Part shown: piece after piece, positions 16,856 through 26,916 of the stretch
Layout of the letters: each line of letters starts with the position of its first letter
Position numbering within the stretch: the first letter of the stretch is position 1
Assembly: GCF_030811455.1 (NCBI RefSeq)
Contig: NZ_JAUSQU010000001.1
Coordinates: 7,750,001 to 7,814,000, forward strand
Direction: 5' to 3'
Source: Streptosporangium lutulentum
Lineage (GTDB): Bacteria > Actinomycetota > Actinomycetes > Streptosporangiales > Streptosporangiaceae
Length of the DNA: 64,000 nucleotides
Notes under the pieces: generated by a model
Seen by the model: only the letters and a program-made list of their open reading frames with translations
What the model was told of the DNA's origin: nothing
Databases searched by the model: none
Program-made: the position numbers and the translations under genes

Positions 16856-18460
16856 TTACCGGCTTACCCGCCCTGCAACCATTCCAACGATCGAACTCAC
16901 CTCGGGGATGCGCATCCGGTGGGCGATCATCAGGTAAAGAACCATACCGAGACCTCCGCCCGCGGCGAGCATGATGGCCGCACTCAGCGCGTGAAGATCG
17001 GTCAGCTCCTGGGTGAGCCACAATACGCCGAGCGCGACCACCGCGGCCGGAACCGCGGCCATGTACATCCGGGACAGTCCCAGGGCCACCTCGCGACCTT
17101 GGAGGCCCTGTACGCGGCGGCCGGCGAGCATCCAGGCGACCCCGGTGCCCACCACGTAGGCGACGGTGAACGACAGGGCCAGGCCCATCACGATGTAGCG
17201 CGGCGGAAGGGTGAAGTAGGCCACGACGCTGAGCGTGGCGTTCACCGCCACGTTGCCGAAGGCGAGGAAGACCGGGGTGCGGGTGTCGCCGAAGGAGTAG
17301 AAGACGCGCAGCAGGAGCTGGAAGATCGAGAACGGGACCAGCGCCAGCCCGAAGATCTGCAGCACGTTGCCGATGTAGACCGCCGAGTCGACGGTCATGT
17401 TGCCCCACGAGAAGATCATCACGGTCACGGCCGGGCCCAGCACCATCAGCAGCAGCCCCGCCGGCACCAGCAGGACCGACACCAGCCGGACGCCCGAGGC
17501 GAACTCCGCCCTGACCGTGTCCAGCTGCCCGTCGGCCACGCCCCGGCTCATCCTGGGCAGCATGGCGGTGATCACCGAGACCGCGATGATCCCGTAGGGG
17601 AGCTGGAAGAACTGGTAGGCGAAGGAGTACGCGGCGTTTCCCGCACCGGGCGTCTGCTGGCCCGCGCCGGTCGCGAGCTTGGTGGTGATCAGGAAGCCGA
17701 GCTGGCTGACCCCGACGTAGGCGAAGGTCCAGACCCCGGTTCGGCCCATCTCGCCGAGCCCGGCGTTGCGCAGGTCCAGCCTGGGCCGGAACCGGAACCC
17801 CACCCGGTGCAGCGAGACGACCAGGACCACGCACTGTGCCACGATGCCCGCCGTGGTGCCGAGTCCCAGCAGCAACAGGTCGGCGTCGGTCACCGTGTCG
17901 ACGTTCGTGCCCACACCGCCCAGCTTCACGTAGTAGACGATCGCGACGCCGATCATCACGATGTTGTTCAGCACCGGCGCCCACATCGGGGCGGCGAACC
18001 TGTCACGGGTGTTGAGGATCGCCCCGGCGATCGCCCCGACGCCGAAGAAGGCGATCATCGGCAGGATGTACTGGGCCAGCCTGACCGCGACCTCTGTCTG
18101 CCTGGGCCCCCAGCCGGCGCTGTACAGGCTGATCAGTGGCCCGGCCAGGAGCACCGCGACCACCGCCACCGCCGTCAGAGCGATGATCCCGAGCGTCATC
18201 AGCCGCTGCTCGTAGGCCCGGCCGCCGTCGGGGTCGCTCCGCTGCCTCCTGATGATCATCGGCACCACGACGCTGCTCAGGATCCCGCCGATGAGGAAAT
18301 CGAACAGGATCAGCGGGATCGTGTAGGCCACGCTGTAGGCGTCGCCGAGCGCGAAAGTCCCGATGGCCGCCGCGAGCACCGCCGTACGGACGAAACCCGT
18401 GACGCGCGAGACCATCGTCCCGGCCGCCATGATCGCGCTCGCACGCAGGACTCTGCTCAT
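16856..18460 (-). CDS. murJ: MurJ (MviN) lipid II flippase
   Basis: A 534-residue polytopic membrane protein with about 14 predicted helices. N-terminal SAIMAAGTMVSRVTGFVRT, PLILFDFLIGGILSSVVVP and FFGVGAIAGAILNTRDRFAAP are MurJ/MviN signatures. It moves the peptidoglycan precursor lipid II across the membrane. The length is that of a bare MurJ core, without the fused kinase-like domain seen in mycobacteria. It follows the DUF6049 gene by 21 bases on the same strand, so the two are co-transcribed. Confidence 0.95.
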   Translation of the reverse strand: MSRVLRASAIMAAGTMVSRVTGFVRTAVLAAAIGTFALGDAYSVAYTIPLILFDFLIGGILSSVVVPMIIRRQRSDPDGGRAYEQRLMTLGIIALTAVAVVAVLLAGPLISLYSAGWGPRQTEVAVRLAQYILPMIAFFGVGAIAGAILNTRDRFAAPMWAPVLNNIVMIGVAIVYYVKLGGVGTNVDTVTDADLLLLGLGTTAGIVAQCVVLVVSLHRVGFRFRPRLDLRNAGLGEMGRTGVWTFAYVGVSQLGFLITTKLATGAGQQTPGAGNAAYSFAYQFFQLPYGIIAVSVITAMLPRMSRGVADGQLDTVRAEFASGVRLVSVLLVPAGLLLMVLGPAVTVMIFSWGNMTVDSAVYIGNVLQIFGLALVPFSIFQLLLRVFYSFGDTRTPVFLAFGNVAVNATLSVVAYFTLPPRYIVMGLALSFTVAYVVGTGVAWMLAGRRVQGLQGREVALGLSRMYMAAVPAAVVALGVLWLTQELTDLHALSAAIMLAAGGGLGMVLYLMIAHRMRIPEVSSIVGMVAGRVSR

Positions 18461-18481
18461 GGGTCTTCCTCTGCTAGGTGC

Positions 18482-20611
18482 TCAGGACTCGGTGCCGACC
18501 GGCGCGCTCGCGCGCCTCGCCGTGGAGGTCGCCGCGCGGCGGCCCCCACGGCGGCGCAGGATGCGCATGATCACGGCGGCCAGCATCACCACGAGCGCCG
18601 CGCCCACGATGAACAGGGCGATCCCGGCGTAGCCGGTGGTCCGCACGGTCAACTCGACCGGCTTGCCGTACTTGCGGCCGTCGGCGGTGGTGAGCTGGAC
18701 CGTCACGGTGGTCTGACCGCTGTCCGCGGCGGTCATCGGGACCGGAATGATCCGGTTCTGACCACCCTGGATCACGATCAGTTTTTGGTCGCTGTCCCGG
18801 TAGGGCTCGATCTTCAGTAATTTGGGCTGGTCGGAGGTTACCTTGAGCCGGACCGAGACCTGGCTCCCCGTGCCCGTCAGCCCGTTGTGGACGCTGATCG
18901 GCACGTCGCCGTTGTCGCCCGCCAGGGTGCGGAGCCTGGACTGCTCGGTGCCGGTGATCGTGACCATCCCGATCCGGTCGTCGACCGTGGTGCCGACCCG
19001 CTCGGCGTACGGCGCCGCGACCTCGTCCTTGCCCCGCCAGGCGGAGGAGGCGAGCCGGAGCAGCGCCAGGTCGAACCCCTCGGAGTCTTCGGCCGTGGTG
19101 ATCGCGGCGGTCAGGTCGGCGCGGGCGCCGATCCGTTTGACCGCCGTGAGATACGGCTTGCCGAGCTCTCTGCGCCGATCCTGGTCGGTGTAGGTGAGGC
19201 CGGCCCGGGGCGTCGGAACGCCCTTGCCCGCCTTCGCCGTGTCGAGCGTGGTGGGAGCGAGCCAGGGCAGGGTGGCGGCCGTCTTCACGAGGTCGCTCAC
19301 GTAGGCCGGATCCGGGTCCCAGCGCCGGGGCGGGGCGGCGATCACGGTCCTGGTGGTGGTGACGGGCTCCGCACTGATCATCGCGGTCTCCGCGATGAAA
19401 CGCTGACGGTTCAGCAGCGCCGCTCCGGGGGCGGAGGTGCCGGCGCCGACGACCTCGCTCAGGCCCGGGTCGGCGATGAGGGCGGTCACCGGGCCGTTCA
19501 CGCTCTGCAGCGTCGCGAAGGCGTCCGGGGTGGTGTCCGTGGCCATCACCGGCGGCAGGTTCAGCGAGTTGAGCAACAGGGTGCCGACGCCGCCGGTGGC
19601 CAGCAGGTCCAGCCCGTCGTAGTCGGTCAGGCCGCCCACCGGCCAGTTGATGTCGGTGATCACATCGCGCCCGAGGATCTCCTTGCCGACGGTGCCGGCC
19701 TGCGCGATCGCGAGCCTCGTGAAGTCGTCGACGCCGTTGTGGGCCAGGGCCGTCACGTCGGGGTCGGCGTAGGGGGTGGCCACGACCGGATGCTTGGCCA
19801 GGGCCGTGCGCAGGTCGGCGAGCCAGGTGGCGGCCTCGGTGTCGGCGGGGAGCCGGCGGGTCGTCTCCTTCGACAGGACCGTGTGCGTCTTGCTCGTCGT
19901 TTGCGCGTCGTCGAGCAGGGAGGGGTCGACCACCCAGGTGATGCCCTTGGCGGAGGCGGTGTCCTCGGCGACCGTCAGCAGGTTGCCGAGGCGTTTGCCG
20001 GCGGCCATGGACGCGGGCAGGTTCTCGTCGATGAAGGTGTCGTCGTCGGCCCGGTGCGGCTGGTCGACGAGCGGCATGACCATGGCGAGCCGGGTGCGGG
20101 GCACCTTGAGGCCCGCGGGCATGTAGGTCAGGAGGGTGCGCTGGACGGCGACCGGATCGCCCAGGGCGTTGAGCACCTCGATCGTGATCGGGTAGACACC
20201 GAAGCGGGAGATGCCCAGCGTCTGCGGGGTGAAGACGAACTCCCACGGCAGCTTCCCCGAGGGCGCGATCGACTGCTGGTAGCGCTGGTCGCGCCAGGAG
20301 AGCCGCTGGGTGCTCTGACCGGTTCGGTAGGTCTCCATGTCGGCGCGCCGGGCGAACGGCTGCGACGAGTACTGCATCTGGATCCGCATGCCGTCCAGAG
20401 GCTGGGTGCCGGTGTTGACCAGGGAACCGGAGATCCTGATCTGCGTGGTCGGCTCACGGGGGACGTCCGGGCTGACCGACTCCACCACGATCTGCGGGTT
20501 CGCGCGGATCGCCGCCGTCGTCCGGGCGCTCGCCGCACCAGGAAGGACCACGGCCGCGGACATGAGCAGCGTGGTGGTGAGCAGGGCGAGCAACGTGGCC
20601 TTGCGGATCAC
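18482..20611 (-). CDS. DUF6049 family secreted, membrane-anchored protein
   Basis: A 709-residue protein with an N-terminal signal peptide (ATLLALLTTTLLMSAAVVL, cleavage near residue 30, after ASA). A long extracytoplasmic region has a beta-rich N-terminal part (RISGSLVNTGTQPLDGMRI). A C-terminal helix follows (about 662-685) with a basic cytoplasmic tail (RILRRRGGRRAA). Its position directly before murJ, as in the Rv3909-Rv3910 order of mycobacteria, identifies the family. The job is unknown; the conserved coupling to MurJ suggests a role in envelope assembly. Start ATG 20611. Confidence 0.82.
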   Translation of the reverse strand: MIRKATLLALLTTTLLMSAAVVLPGAASARTTAAIRANPQIVVESVSPDVPREPTTQIRISGSLVNTGTQPLDGMRIQMQYSSQPFARRADMETYRTGQSTQRLSWRDQRYQQSIAPSGKLPWEFVFTPQTLGISRFGVYPITIEVLNALGDPVAVQRTLLTYMPAGLKVPRTRLAMVMPLVDQPHRADDDTFIDENLPASMAAGKRLGNLLTVAEDTASAKGITWVVDPSLLDDAQTTSKTHTVLSKETTRRLPADTEAATWLADLRTALAKHPVVATPYADPDVTALAHNGVDDFTRLAIAQAGTVGKEILGRDVITDINWPVGGLTDYDGLDLLATGGVGTLLLNSLNLPPVMATDTTPDAFATLQSVNGPVTALIADPGLSEVVGAGTSAPGAALLNRQRFIAETAMISAEPVTTTRTVIAAPPRRWDPDPAYVSDLVKTAATLPWLAPTTLDTAKAGKGVPTPRAGLTYTDQDRRRELGKPYLTAVKRIGARADLTAAITTAEDSEGFDLALLRLASSAWRGKDEVAAPYAERVGTTVDDRIGMVTITGTEQSRLRTLAGDNGDVPISVHNGLTGTGSQVSVRLKVTSDQPKLLKIEPYRDSDQKLIVIQGGQNRIIPVPMTAADSGQTTVTVQLTTADGRKYGKPVELTVRTTGYAGIALFIVGAALVVMLAAVIMRILRRRGGRRAATSTARRASAPVGTES

Positions 20612-20657
20612 GTGCCGGCCAGGGATGGAGTACGGCGCACGCCCGCAATGTTATGGC

Positions 20658-21179
20658 CTATCCGGCGAGGGGAAAGGTCACCGGCTCTCTTCGGGAGCGT
20701 GGCCGCGCCAGGTCGACGGTCTTGCCCGAGACAAGGGTGAGCAGGTGATCTCTGCGAATCAGGAGCGCCGTGCGACGCTCCCCGGTAGGGGTGTAAACCA
20801 GCTCCGAGGTCGCGCCGAGGCGCTCGTCCACCAGTACGGTCAACTCGTCCGGGAGCAGCAGGGGGCAGACCAGGCCGGAGGCGTAGTCGGTGGCGGAGTT
20901 CACGGTGAACGCCGAGGCCGGACGGACCCGCCGGGCGCCCAGGACCTTCCCGATCATGTCGGGCCGGGGAGGAAAACCGACCGACGCGACCACCGCGACG
21001 GGCTCGCGGCCGATTCGCGTCGTGACCTCGAAAACGGTGACCTCCACACAGGTCGCCGGGCTCGCGGACAGCACCTCGGGAAGCTCATCGGCACACGTCA
21101 TCGCGCGTGGAAGGCGTACGATCTCATGATGGATCTGGTGATCGAGGAGCCAGCGGTGGATCGCGAGGGCGTCCTTCAT
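20658..21179 (-). CDS. YbaK/EbsC family aminoacyl-tRNA deacylase-like protein
   Basis: A 173-residue protein resembling YbaK/ProXp editing domains, which hydrolyse misacylated tRNA. Visible are an N-terminal IHRWLLDHQIHHEIVRLPR, a conserved basic residue in the MIGKVLGARRVRPAS segment (position of the YbaK catalytic Lys) and YASGLVCPLLLPDELTVLVDERL, a recognisable core of the family. It is divergent from cca, so both may share a short promoter region at 21180-21300. In mycobacteria a NUDIX gene (mutT4) occupies this place. The tRNA substrate is not predictable. Confidence 0.75.
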   Translation of the reverse strand: MKDALAIHRWLLDHQIHHEIVRLPRAMTCADELPEVLSASPATCVEVTVFEVTTRIGREPVAVVASVGFPPRPDMIGKVLGARRVRPASAFTVNSATDYASGLVCPLLLPDELTVLVDERLGATSELVYTPTGERRTALLIRRDHLLTLVSGKTVDLARPRSRREPVTFPLAG

Positions 21180-21300
21180 GTGTGTGCTCCTTGCCTCGAC
21201 GCACGGCCCCCGAGAATCTCCTGACTGACCGTAACCTGGTGATCGCTTCAGGTGTATCCCCGCAGGGGAACATGTTCCGTAACCAAAGGACCTACCCGGC

Positions 21301-22737
21301 TTGTCCCTTTCAAATCTGACTGAGAATCAGCGCCACGGCATGAGCGAGCTGTTCCGGAAGATCGCTCCCGTGGCTGACGAACTCGGCACGCTGTTCGCCG
21401 CCAGGGGCTACCAGATCGCCCTCGTAGGCGGTTCCGTCCGAGACGTGTTCCTGGGCAGGATCGGCAACGATCTCGACCTGACCACGGACGCCCGCCCGGA
21501 GACGGTCCTGGAGCTCATCCGCGACTGGGCCGACTCCATCTGGACGATAGGCATCGACTTCGGCACGGTCGGCGTGCGCAAGGGCGGCTGGCTGCTGGAG
21601 ATCACCACCTATCGCAGCGAGTCCTACGACCCCAAGTCGCGCAAGCCCGACGTCGTCTACGGCGACACGCTGGAGGGCGACCTGGCCCGGCGTGACTTCG
21701 CGGTCAACGCGATGGCGCTGCGCCTGCCGTCCCGCGAGTTCGTGGACCCGCACGGCGGCCTCGACGACCTGCACGCCAAGAGGCTGCGCACGCCCGGTCC
21801 CCCCGAGCGGTCCTTCGACGACGACCCGCTGCGGATGCTCCGCGCCGCCCGGTTCGCCAGCCAGCTCGGCTTCGCCGTGGACCCGGCGGCGTTCGCCGCG
21901 ATGACCGCGATGTCCGAGCGGATCGAGATCGTCTCCGCCGAGCGGATCCGCGAGGAGCTGGACAAGCTCATCTGTGGCGATCACCCCCGCGAGGGGCTCA
22001 AGATCCTCGTCGACTCCGGACTCGCCGCCCACGTCCTTCCCGAGCTGCCCAAGCTCCGCCTGGAGATCGACGAGCACCATCGGCACAAGGACGTCTACGA
22101 GCACTCGCTGATCGTGCTGGAGCAGGCGATCGACCTGGAGGAGAGCGGTCCCGACCGGGTCCTGCGCTGGGCCGCGCTCCTGCACGACGTGGGCAAGCCC
22201 AAGACCCGCCGCCACGAGTCCGGCGGCCGGGTCTCCTTCCACCATCACGAGGTGGTCGGCGCCCAGCTCGCCAAGAAGCGCATGACGGAGCTGAAGTTCC
22301 CCAAGGACGTGGTGGCCGACGTGTCCCGCCTGGTGGAGCTGCACCTGCGCTTCCACGGGTACGGCACGGGCGAGTGGACCGACTCGGCCGTGCGCCGCTA
22401 CGTCAGGGACGCCGGGCACCTGCTGGAGCGCCTGCACAGGCTGACCCGCGCCGACTGCACCACCCGCAACACGCGCAAGGCCCAGGCCCTGTCCCGGACC
22501 TACGACCAGCTTGAGGAGCGCATCGCCCGGCTGGCCGACGAGGAGGAGCTGGGCAAGATCCGCCCCGAGCTCGACGGCAACGAGATCCAGGAGCACCTCG
22601 GCGTCCCCCCGGGCCCGGTGGTCGGGCGCGCCTACAAGTTCCTCCTGGAGATGCGCCTCGACCGGGGTGTGATCGGCAAGGAGGCGGCGGCCGAGGCCCT
22701 CCGCCAGTGGGCCCGCGAGAACGAGATCGGAGCCTGA
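21301..22737 (+). CDS. cca: CCA tRNA nucleotidyltransferase
   Basis: Adds or repairs the CCA end of tRNAs. The class II nucleotidyltransferase head has LVGGSVRDVFLG and NDLDLTTDARPE (the catalytic GGSVRD and DxD motifs, about residues 40-66), RRDFAVNAMAL, and EERIR..ERxR-type motif SAERIREELDK. The C-terminal part contains an HD domain (WAALLHDVGKPKTR and HHHEVVGA, about 285-320), as in many actinobacterial enzymes. TTG 21301 has AAAGGA 10 bases upstream; ATG 21340 is an alternative. A terminator follows at 22782. Length 478. Confidence 0.94.
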   Translation: MSLSNLTENQRHGMSELFRKIAPVADELGTLFAARGYQIALVGGSVRDVFLGRIGNDLDLTTDARPETVLELIRDWADSIWTIGIDFGTVGVRKGGWLLEITTYRSESYDPKSRKPDVVYGDTLEGDLARRDFAVNAMALRLPSREFVDPHGGLDDLHAKRLRTPGPPERSFDDDPLRMLRAARFASQLGFAVDPAAFAAMTAMSERIEIVSAERIREELDKLICGDHPREGLKILVDSGLAAHVLPELPKLRLEIDEHHRHKDVYEHSLIVLEQAIDLEESGPDRVLRWAALLHDVGKPKTRRHESGGRVSFHHHEVVGAQLAKKRMTELKFPKDVVADVSRLVELHLRFHGYGTGEWTDSAVRRYVRDAGHLLERLHRLTRADCTTRNTRKAQALSRTYDQLEERIARLADEEELGKIRPELDGNEIQEHLGVPPGPVVGRAYKFLLEMRLDRGVIGKEAAAEALRQWARENEIGA

Positions 22738-22781
22738 CCGGCGTCTCCGGCCCGGACCGCGAGCACGTCTGACGTCCCTGC

Positions 22782-22809
22782 GCGCGGGTGCCGGCCACGG
22801 CACCCGCGC
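22782..22809. terminator. Hairpin between cca and the MFS gene
   Basis: A perfect 12-bp GC-rich stem (22782-22793 with 22798-22809) with loop GCCA, no T-run. It lies between two convergent genes and could serve both. Confidence 0.65.
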
Positions 22810-22910
22810 ACCGGTCTCCGGGGTCCGCGGGGTGCGGCCGACGCTCGCGGACGGGCGGGAGCCGGTCGGCGGGATGCCGCCCTACCCGGTCGGCGAGGAC
22901 CCTCCGACGG

Positions 22911-24209
22911 TCACGGCTGCGGTGACGGCAGCGGCTGGAGCGCCCGCCTCGGAGTGATCACCCAGTAGATCGCCGCGCTGCCCAGGTAGCCGACGGTGAT
23001 GAGCCCCAGCACCGGCAGCGACCTGCCGTCCTGCGGCAGCAGCACCGCCGCCAGGGCCGCGGCCAGCACGTAGGTGCCGTTGAAGAGCATGTCGTAGATC
23101 GAGAAGGCCCGCCCGAGGTAGGCGTCCTCGACGTCCCGCTGCACGGCCGTGTCCGCGCAGATCTTGATGCTCTGCCCGGTGATGCCGAGCACGAAGCCGG
23201 TGACCGCGAAGCCCCACTGCTGGAACGACACGCAGAGCAGCGGCGTCAGCACCCCCGCGGTGACGAGCATGATCGTGACCCAGGACCGGATGCCGAAGCG
23301 CTCGGTCGCCCACGGCGTGATCAGGATGGCGAAGAAGTAGCCCACCGCGGAGGTGGCGACCACGATGCTGACCGCGGTCAGCGCGTCCTCGACGTTCTCG
23401 GCGAAGTAGTAGCGCGACAGCATCATCAGCATCGCCGTGCACATGCCGTACATGAACCGGTGGGCGGCCATCGCCCCCATCCCGGCGGCGGCGGCCCGAT
23501 GACGGACGAGACGCCGCGCGCCGTCGGCCAGGCCGCTCAGCACGTTGCGCAGGGCCTCGCGGGTCTGCGTCCGGTTCGGGTCGTAGGCCGGGCCGAGGAG
23601 ATCCTTGTCCATGGTCCTGGCGATCAGCGCGCTGAGCCCGAAGATGAGACCGGAGGCGACCAGCAGCACCGCCGTGCCCCGGTGGTCGGCACCGAAGATC
23701 ATTCGTAGCAGGTAGCCCACGCCCACGCCCACGAAGGTCATCACGGTGCCGGAGGTGGGGGTCACCGCGTTGGCCACCATCAGCCGGTCGGCCGGGACGA
23801 CGTGCGGGAGCGACGCCCCGAGCGCGGAGAGGAAGAACCGGTTCACCCCGAGCACGCCGAGCGCGGCGGCGTAGAAGACCGCGTCGGGGGCGTCCACGGC
23901 GACGAGCGCGGCGGCCGCCAGCAGCAGCGCCCCGCGGACCATCGGCGCGATGACCAGGATCTGCCGCCGGGACCAGCGGTCGATGAACACGCCCGCGAAG
24001 GGACCGAGGATCGAGTACGGAAGCAGCAGCACGGCCAGACCGGTGGCGATCTCGACGGCGCTCGTGCTGTTCTCGGGGCTGAAGAACGCGAACCCGGCTA
24101 CCGCGAACTGGAAGATCCCGTCGGACGACTGTGAGACCAGACGGGTCCCGAACAGCCGCCGGAAGTCCCGACCTTCCAGGACGACGCGTAGATCGGATAC
24201 GAATGACAC
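22911..24209 (-). CDS. Major facilitator superfamily transporter
   Basis: A 432-residue protein with about 12 hydrophobic segments and the MFS loop FAGVFIDRWSRRQILV (residues about 72-87), a version of the GxxxDRxGRR motif between helices 2 and 3. The N-terminus DFRRLFGTRLVSQSSDGIFQ is typical of the MFS_3 (enterobactin exporter-like) group. A drug or metabolite exporter is likely; the substrate is unknown. Upstream there is a small palindrome (CGTA-CAAAA-TACG near 24266) in the shared region with idi. Confidence 0.82.
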   Translation of the reverse strand: MSFVSDLRVVLEGRDFRRLFGTRLVSQSSDGIFQFAVAGFAFFSPENSTSAVEIATGLAVLLLPYSILGPFAGVFIDRWSRRQILVIAPMVRGALLLAAAALVAVDAPDAVFYAAALGVLGVNRFFLSALGASLPHVVPADRLMVANAVTPTSGTVMTFVGVGVGYLLRMIFGADHRGTAVLLVASGLIFGLSALIARTMDKDLLGPAYDPNRTQTREALRNVLSGLADGARRLVRHRAAAAGMGAMAAHRFMYGMCTAMLMMLSRYYFAENVEDALTAVSIVVATSAVGYFFAILITPWATERFGIRSWVTIMLVTAGVLTPLLCVSFQQWGFAVTGFVLGITGQSIKICADTAVQRDVEDAYLGRAFSIYDMLFNGTYVLAAALAAVLLPQDGRSLPVLGLITVGYLGSAAIYWVITPRRALQPLPSPQP

Positions 24210-24369
24210 GCGCTTAGCCTACGCGTGATGACTACGAGTCAGGCATAGGGAACATCGCCGAAATGCGTACAAAATACGTGCAATCCCTCCTGTTCAGCCG
24301 CGATCGGACACGCCGACGCTTATCCGCGATCGGATGCGCCGATCGGCATGATCACGTACTCTCGATCGA

Positions 24370-24951
24370 GTGACAGCTGATGAACACGTTGTGCTTGTCG
24401 ACGCCGAGGGAAACGCGATCGGCACGGCGGCCAAGGCCATGGTGCACGGCTTTGACACGCCCCTCCATCTGGCCTTCTCCAGCTACGTGTTCGACGGCCG
24501 GGGCCAGGTGCTCCTCACCCGCCGGGCATCACACAAGATCACTTGGCCCGGCGTGTGGACCAACAGCTGCTGCGGGCACCCGCTGCCCGGCGAGCCACTT
24601 CCGGACGCGGTGATCCGAAGGCTCTCCCACGAGCTGGGCCTGAAGGCCGATCGGGTCGATCTGCTCCTGCCGGGCTTCTCCTACCGGGCGGTCATGGACA
24701 ACGGGATCGTCGAGCGGGAGCTGTGCCCGGTCTACCGGGTGCTCGTCGAATCCGACGCCGTGCCCAACCCGGACGAGGTCGAGGGCGTGCGCTGGATGCC
24801 GTGGGAGAGGTTCGCCGACGAGGTGCTCGGCCGGCGCATGGAGATCTCCCCGTGGTGCCGCGAGCAGGTCGGCCAGCTCGTCGGGCTCGGGGCCGACCCG
24901 CTCGCCTGGCCGGTCGCCGACTCCGCCGACCTTCCCGGCGCCGCCCGCTGA
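24370..24951 (+). CDS. idi: Isopentenyl-diphosphate delta-isomerase type I
   Basis: Interconverts IPP and DMAPP for isoprenoid synthesis. A 193-residue NUDIX-fold enzyme with [40 protein letters not shown] (about 57-74, with the catalytic Cys of NSCCGHP) and the ELCPVYRV segment holding the catalytic Glu (about 115-122). No ribosome site precedes GTG 24370, and TACTCT lies 8 bases before it, so a leaderless transcript is possible. Two near-identical 18-base blocks (CGCGATCGGA..CGCCGA, at 24299 and 24325) lie just upstream and could be regulator sites. It ends before a strong terminator. Confidence 0.93.
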   Translation: MTADEHVVLVDAEGNAIGTAAKAMVHGFDTPLHLAFSSYVFDGRGQVLLTRRASHKITWPGVWTNSCCGHPLPGEPLPDAVIRRLSHELGLKADRVDLLLPGFSYRAVMDNGIVERELCPVYRVLVESDAVPNPDEVEGVRWMPWERFADEVLGRRMEISPWCREQVGQLVGLGADPLAWPVADSADLPGAAR

Positions 24952-24992
24952 GGGGATCCGGCCCTCTCCGCGCGGGCGATCCGCGAGACATC

Positions 24993-25035
24993 ACGACGAG
25001 AGCCTCCGCCCTGCACGGGCGGAGGCTCTCGTCGT
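24993..25035. terminator. Bidirectional terminator between idi and ino1
   Basis: A perfect 19-bp stem (24993-25011 with 25017-25035), loop TGCAC, followed by TTT on the plus strand. It separates two convergent genes. Confidence 0.88.
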
Positions 25036-25093
25036 TTCACCGTTCAGTCTGGTCGCGGTCCGGTTCGGCGCGGCAGTGACGGTAGGGGGCGAC

Positions 25094-26173
25094 TCAGCGC
25101 TCGACCTCGCCGCGGATGTACTTCTCCACGTAGTCACGGGCCTCGTCGTCGGAGTACTGCTCCGGCGGGGACTTCATGAAGTAGGAGGAGGCCGACAGGA
25201 TCGGGCCGGCGATGCCCCGATCCAGGGCGATCTTGGCGGCGCGGACCGCGTCGATGATGATGCCGGCGGAGTTGGGGGAGTCCCAGACCTCCAGCTTGTA
25301 CTCCAGGTTCAGCGGGGTGTCGCCGAAGGACTTGCCCTCCAGGCGGACGTAGGCCCACTTGCGGTCGTCGAGCCACGGCACGTGGTCCGACGGGCCGATG
25401 TGCACGTCGGCCTTCTGCATCTCGTGCGGGATCTGCGAGGTGACGGACTGGGTCTTGGAGATCTTCTTGGACATGAGGCGCTTGCGCTCCAGCATGTTCA
25501 TGAAGTCCATGTTCCCGCCGAAGTTCAGCTGGTAGGTGCGCAGCAGCTCCACGCCGCGGTCCTCGAACAGCTTGGCCATCACGCGGTGCGTGATGGTCGC
25601 GCCGACCTGCGACTTGATGTCGTCACCGATGATCGGGACGCCGGCGTCGGTGAACTTCTGCGCCCACGTGGGGTCCGAGGCGATGAACACCGGCAGGGCG
25701 TTGACGAACGCGACCTTGGCGTCGATCGCGCACTGGGCGTAGAAACGGTCGGCCTCCTCCGACCCCACCGGCAGGTAGGAGACGAGGACGTCGACCTTGT
25801 TGTCCTTGAGGATCTTGACGACGTCGGCCGGGGCCTCGTCGGACTCCTCGATCATCTCGCGGTAGTACTCGCCGAGACCGTCGAAAGTGTGGCCGCGCTG
25901 GACGGTGACGCCCAGCGGCGGCACGTCACAGATCTTGATGGTGTTGTTCTCGGAGGCCACGATCGCCTCGGAGAGATCACGCCCGACCTTCTTGGCGTCA
26001 ACGTCGAACGCCGCGACGAACTCGACGTCGCCGACGTGGTAGTCGCCGAACTTGACGTGCATCAGGCCCGGCACCCGAGTGCCGGGGTCGGCGTCCTTGT
26101 AGTAATGCACGCCCTGTACGAGCGACGTGGCACAGTTGCCCACACCGACAATGGCTACGCGCACCGAACCCAT
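25094..26173 (-). CDS. ino1: Inositol-3-phosphate synthase
   Basis: Converts glucose-6-phosphate to inositol-3-phosphate using NAD, the first step toward phosphatidylinositol and mycothiol. The 359-residue protein has the NAD motif [16 protein letters not shown] (residues 5-20), [14 protein letters not shown], the [18 protein letters not shown] block (about 185-202) and [12 protein letters not shown], all typical of actinobacterial Ino1. It is preceded on the same strand by a PadR regulator 32 bases upstream, a conserved pair in actinobacteria. Start ATG 26173 with AAAGGGGAG upstream. Confidence 0.96.
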   Translation of the reverse strand: MGSVRVAIVGVGNCATSLVQGVHYYKDADPGTRVPGLMHVKFGDYHVGDVEFVAAFDVDAKKVGRDLSEAIVASENNTIKICDVPPLGVTVQRGHTFDGLGEYYREMIEESDEAPADVVKILKDNKVDVLVSYLPVGSEEADRFYAQCAIDAKVAFVNALPVFIASDPTWAQKFTDAGVPIIGDDIKSQVGATITHRVMAKLFEDRGVELLRTYQLNFGGNMDFMNMLERKRLMSKKISKTQSVTSQIPHEMQKADVHIGPSDHVPWLDDRKWAYVRLEGKSFGDTPLNLEYKLEVWDSPNSAGIIIDAVRAAKIALDRGIAGPILSASSYFMKSPPEQYSDDEARDYVEKYIRGEVER

Positions 26174-26205
26174 GGCACTCGCTCCCCTTTTGTTTCTTTA
26201 GTGGA

Positions 26206-26892
26206 TCAGTTGTCTTCCGGGGTGATTTGCGGCCCCGGTTTCTCTGCCCCGGGCATGGAAGCCCGGGATGCTTCTTCTTGCGTGGGCTGCCGCTCTTCGG
26301 CCGGCGGAGACGCTCGGCGCTCGGTGGCGATCAGCTCATTCAACCAGCGCACTTCGCGTTCGACCGACTCCAGACCGTGACGCTGAAGTTCGAGGGTGTA
26401 GCTGTCCAGCCGTTCCCTGGTGCGGGCGAGAGCCGTGCGCACGCCGTCGAGCCGTTCTTCCAGCCGGCTGCGGCGCCCTTCGAGGATGCGCAGCCGTACT
26501 TCGGCCTCGGTGTGCCTGAAGAAGGCGAAGTGAACGCCGAAGCTCTCGTCCTCCCAGGCGGACGGACCGGCCTGGGTGAGCAGCTCCTGGAGGCGTTCCT
26601 TGCCCTCCGCCGTCAGCTTGTAGACGATCTTCGATCGCCGGCCGGGGAGCGCCAGAGGGCTCTCGGCGGGGGCGTCGGGCGGGTCGGAGACACGTGAGCA
26701 CGCGCCGTCTTCGGTGATCAGTCCGTCGTTGAGCAGCTGACGGAGGCAGGGATAGAGCGACCCGTATGAGAACGCCCGAAACATACCGAGTAGCGTGTTG
26801 AGCCGTTTGCGCAGCTCGTAGCCGTGTAGCGGGGTCTCGTGCAGCGACCCGAGCACGGCCAGCTCCAGCACGCCGCTGCGTCCACTGGCCAC
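26206..26892 (-). CDS. PadR family transcriptional regulator
   Basis: A 228-residue regulator. The N-terminal winged helix has VLELAVLGSLHETPLHGYELRKRL, FSYGSLYPCLRQLLNDGLI and KIVYKLTAEGKERLQELL (about residues 8-95). A C-terminal coiled-coil region (EERLDGVRTALARTRERLDSY, about 135-175) is the usual PadR dimer helix. The tail is Pro/Glu-rich and likely disordered. It precedes ino1 and may control it. An inverted repeat at 26917-26935, 25 bases upstream of the start, is a likely self-binding site. The insertion DPPDAPAESPLALPGRR before the wing is longer than usual. Confidence 0.88.
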   Translation of the reverse strand: MASGRSGVLELAVLGSLHETPLHGYELRKRLNTLLGMFRAFSYGSLYPCLRQLLNDGLITEDGACSRVSDPPDAPAESPLALPGRRSKIVYKLTAEGKERLQELLTQAGPSAWEDESFGVHFAFFRHTEAEVRLRILEGRRSRLEERLDGVRTALARTRERLDSYTLELQRHGLESVEREVRWLNELIATERRASPPAEERQPTQEEASRASMPGAEKPGPQITPEDN

Positions 26893-26916
26893 CGGAAACC
26901 ACCACCTCTCGTGTCG

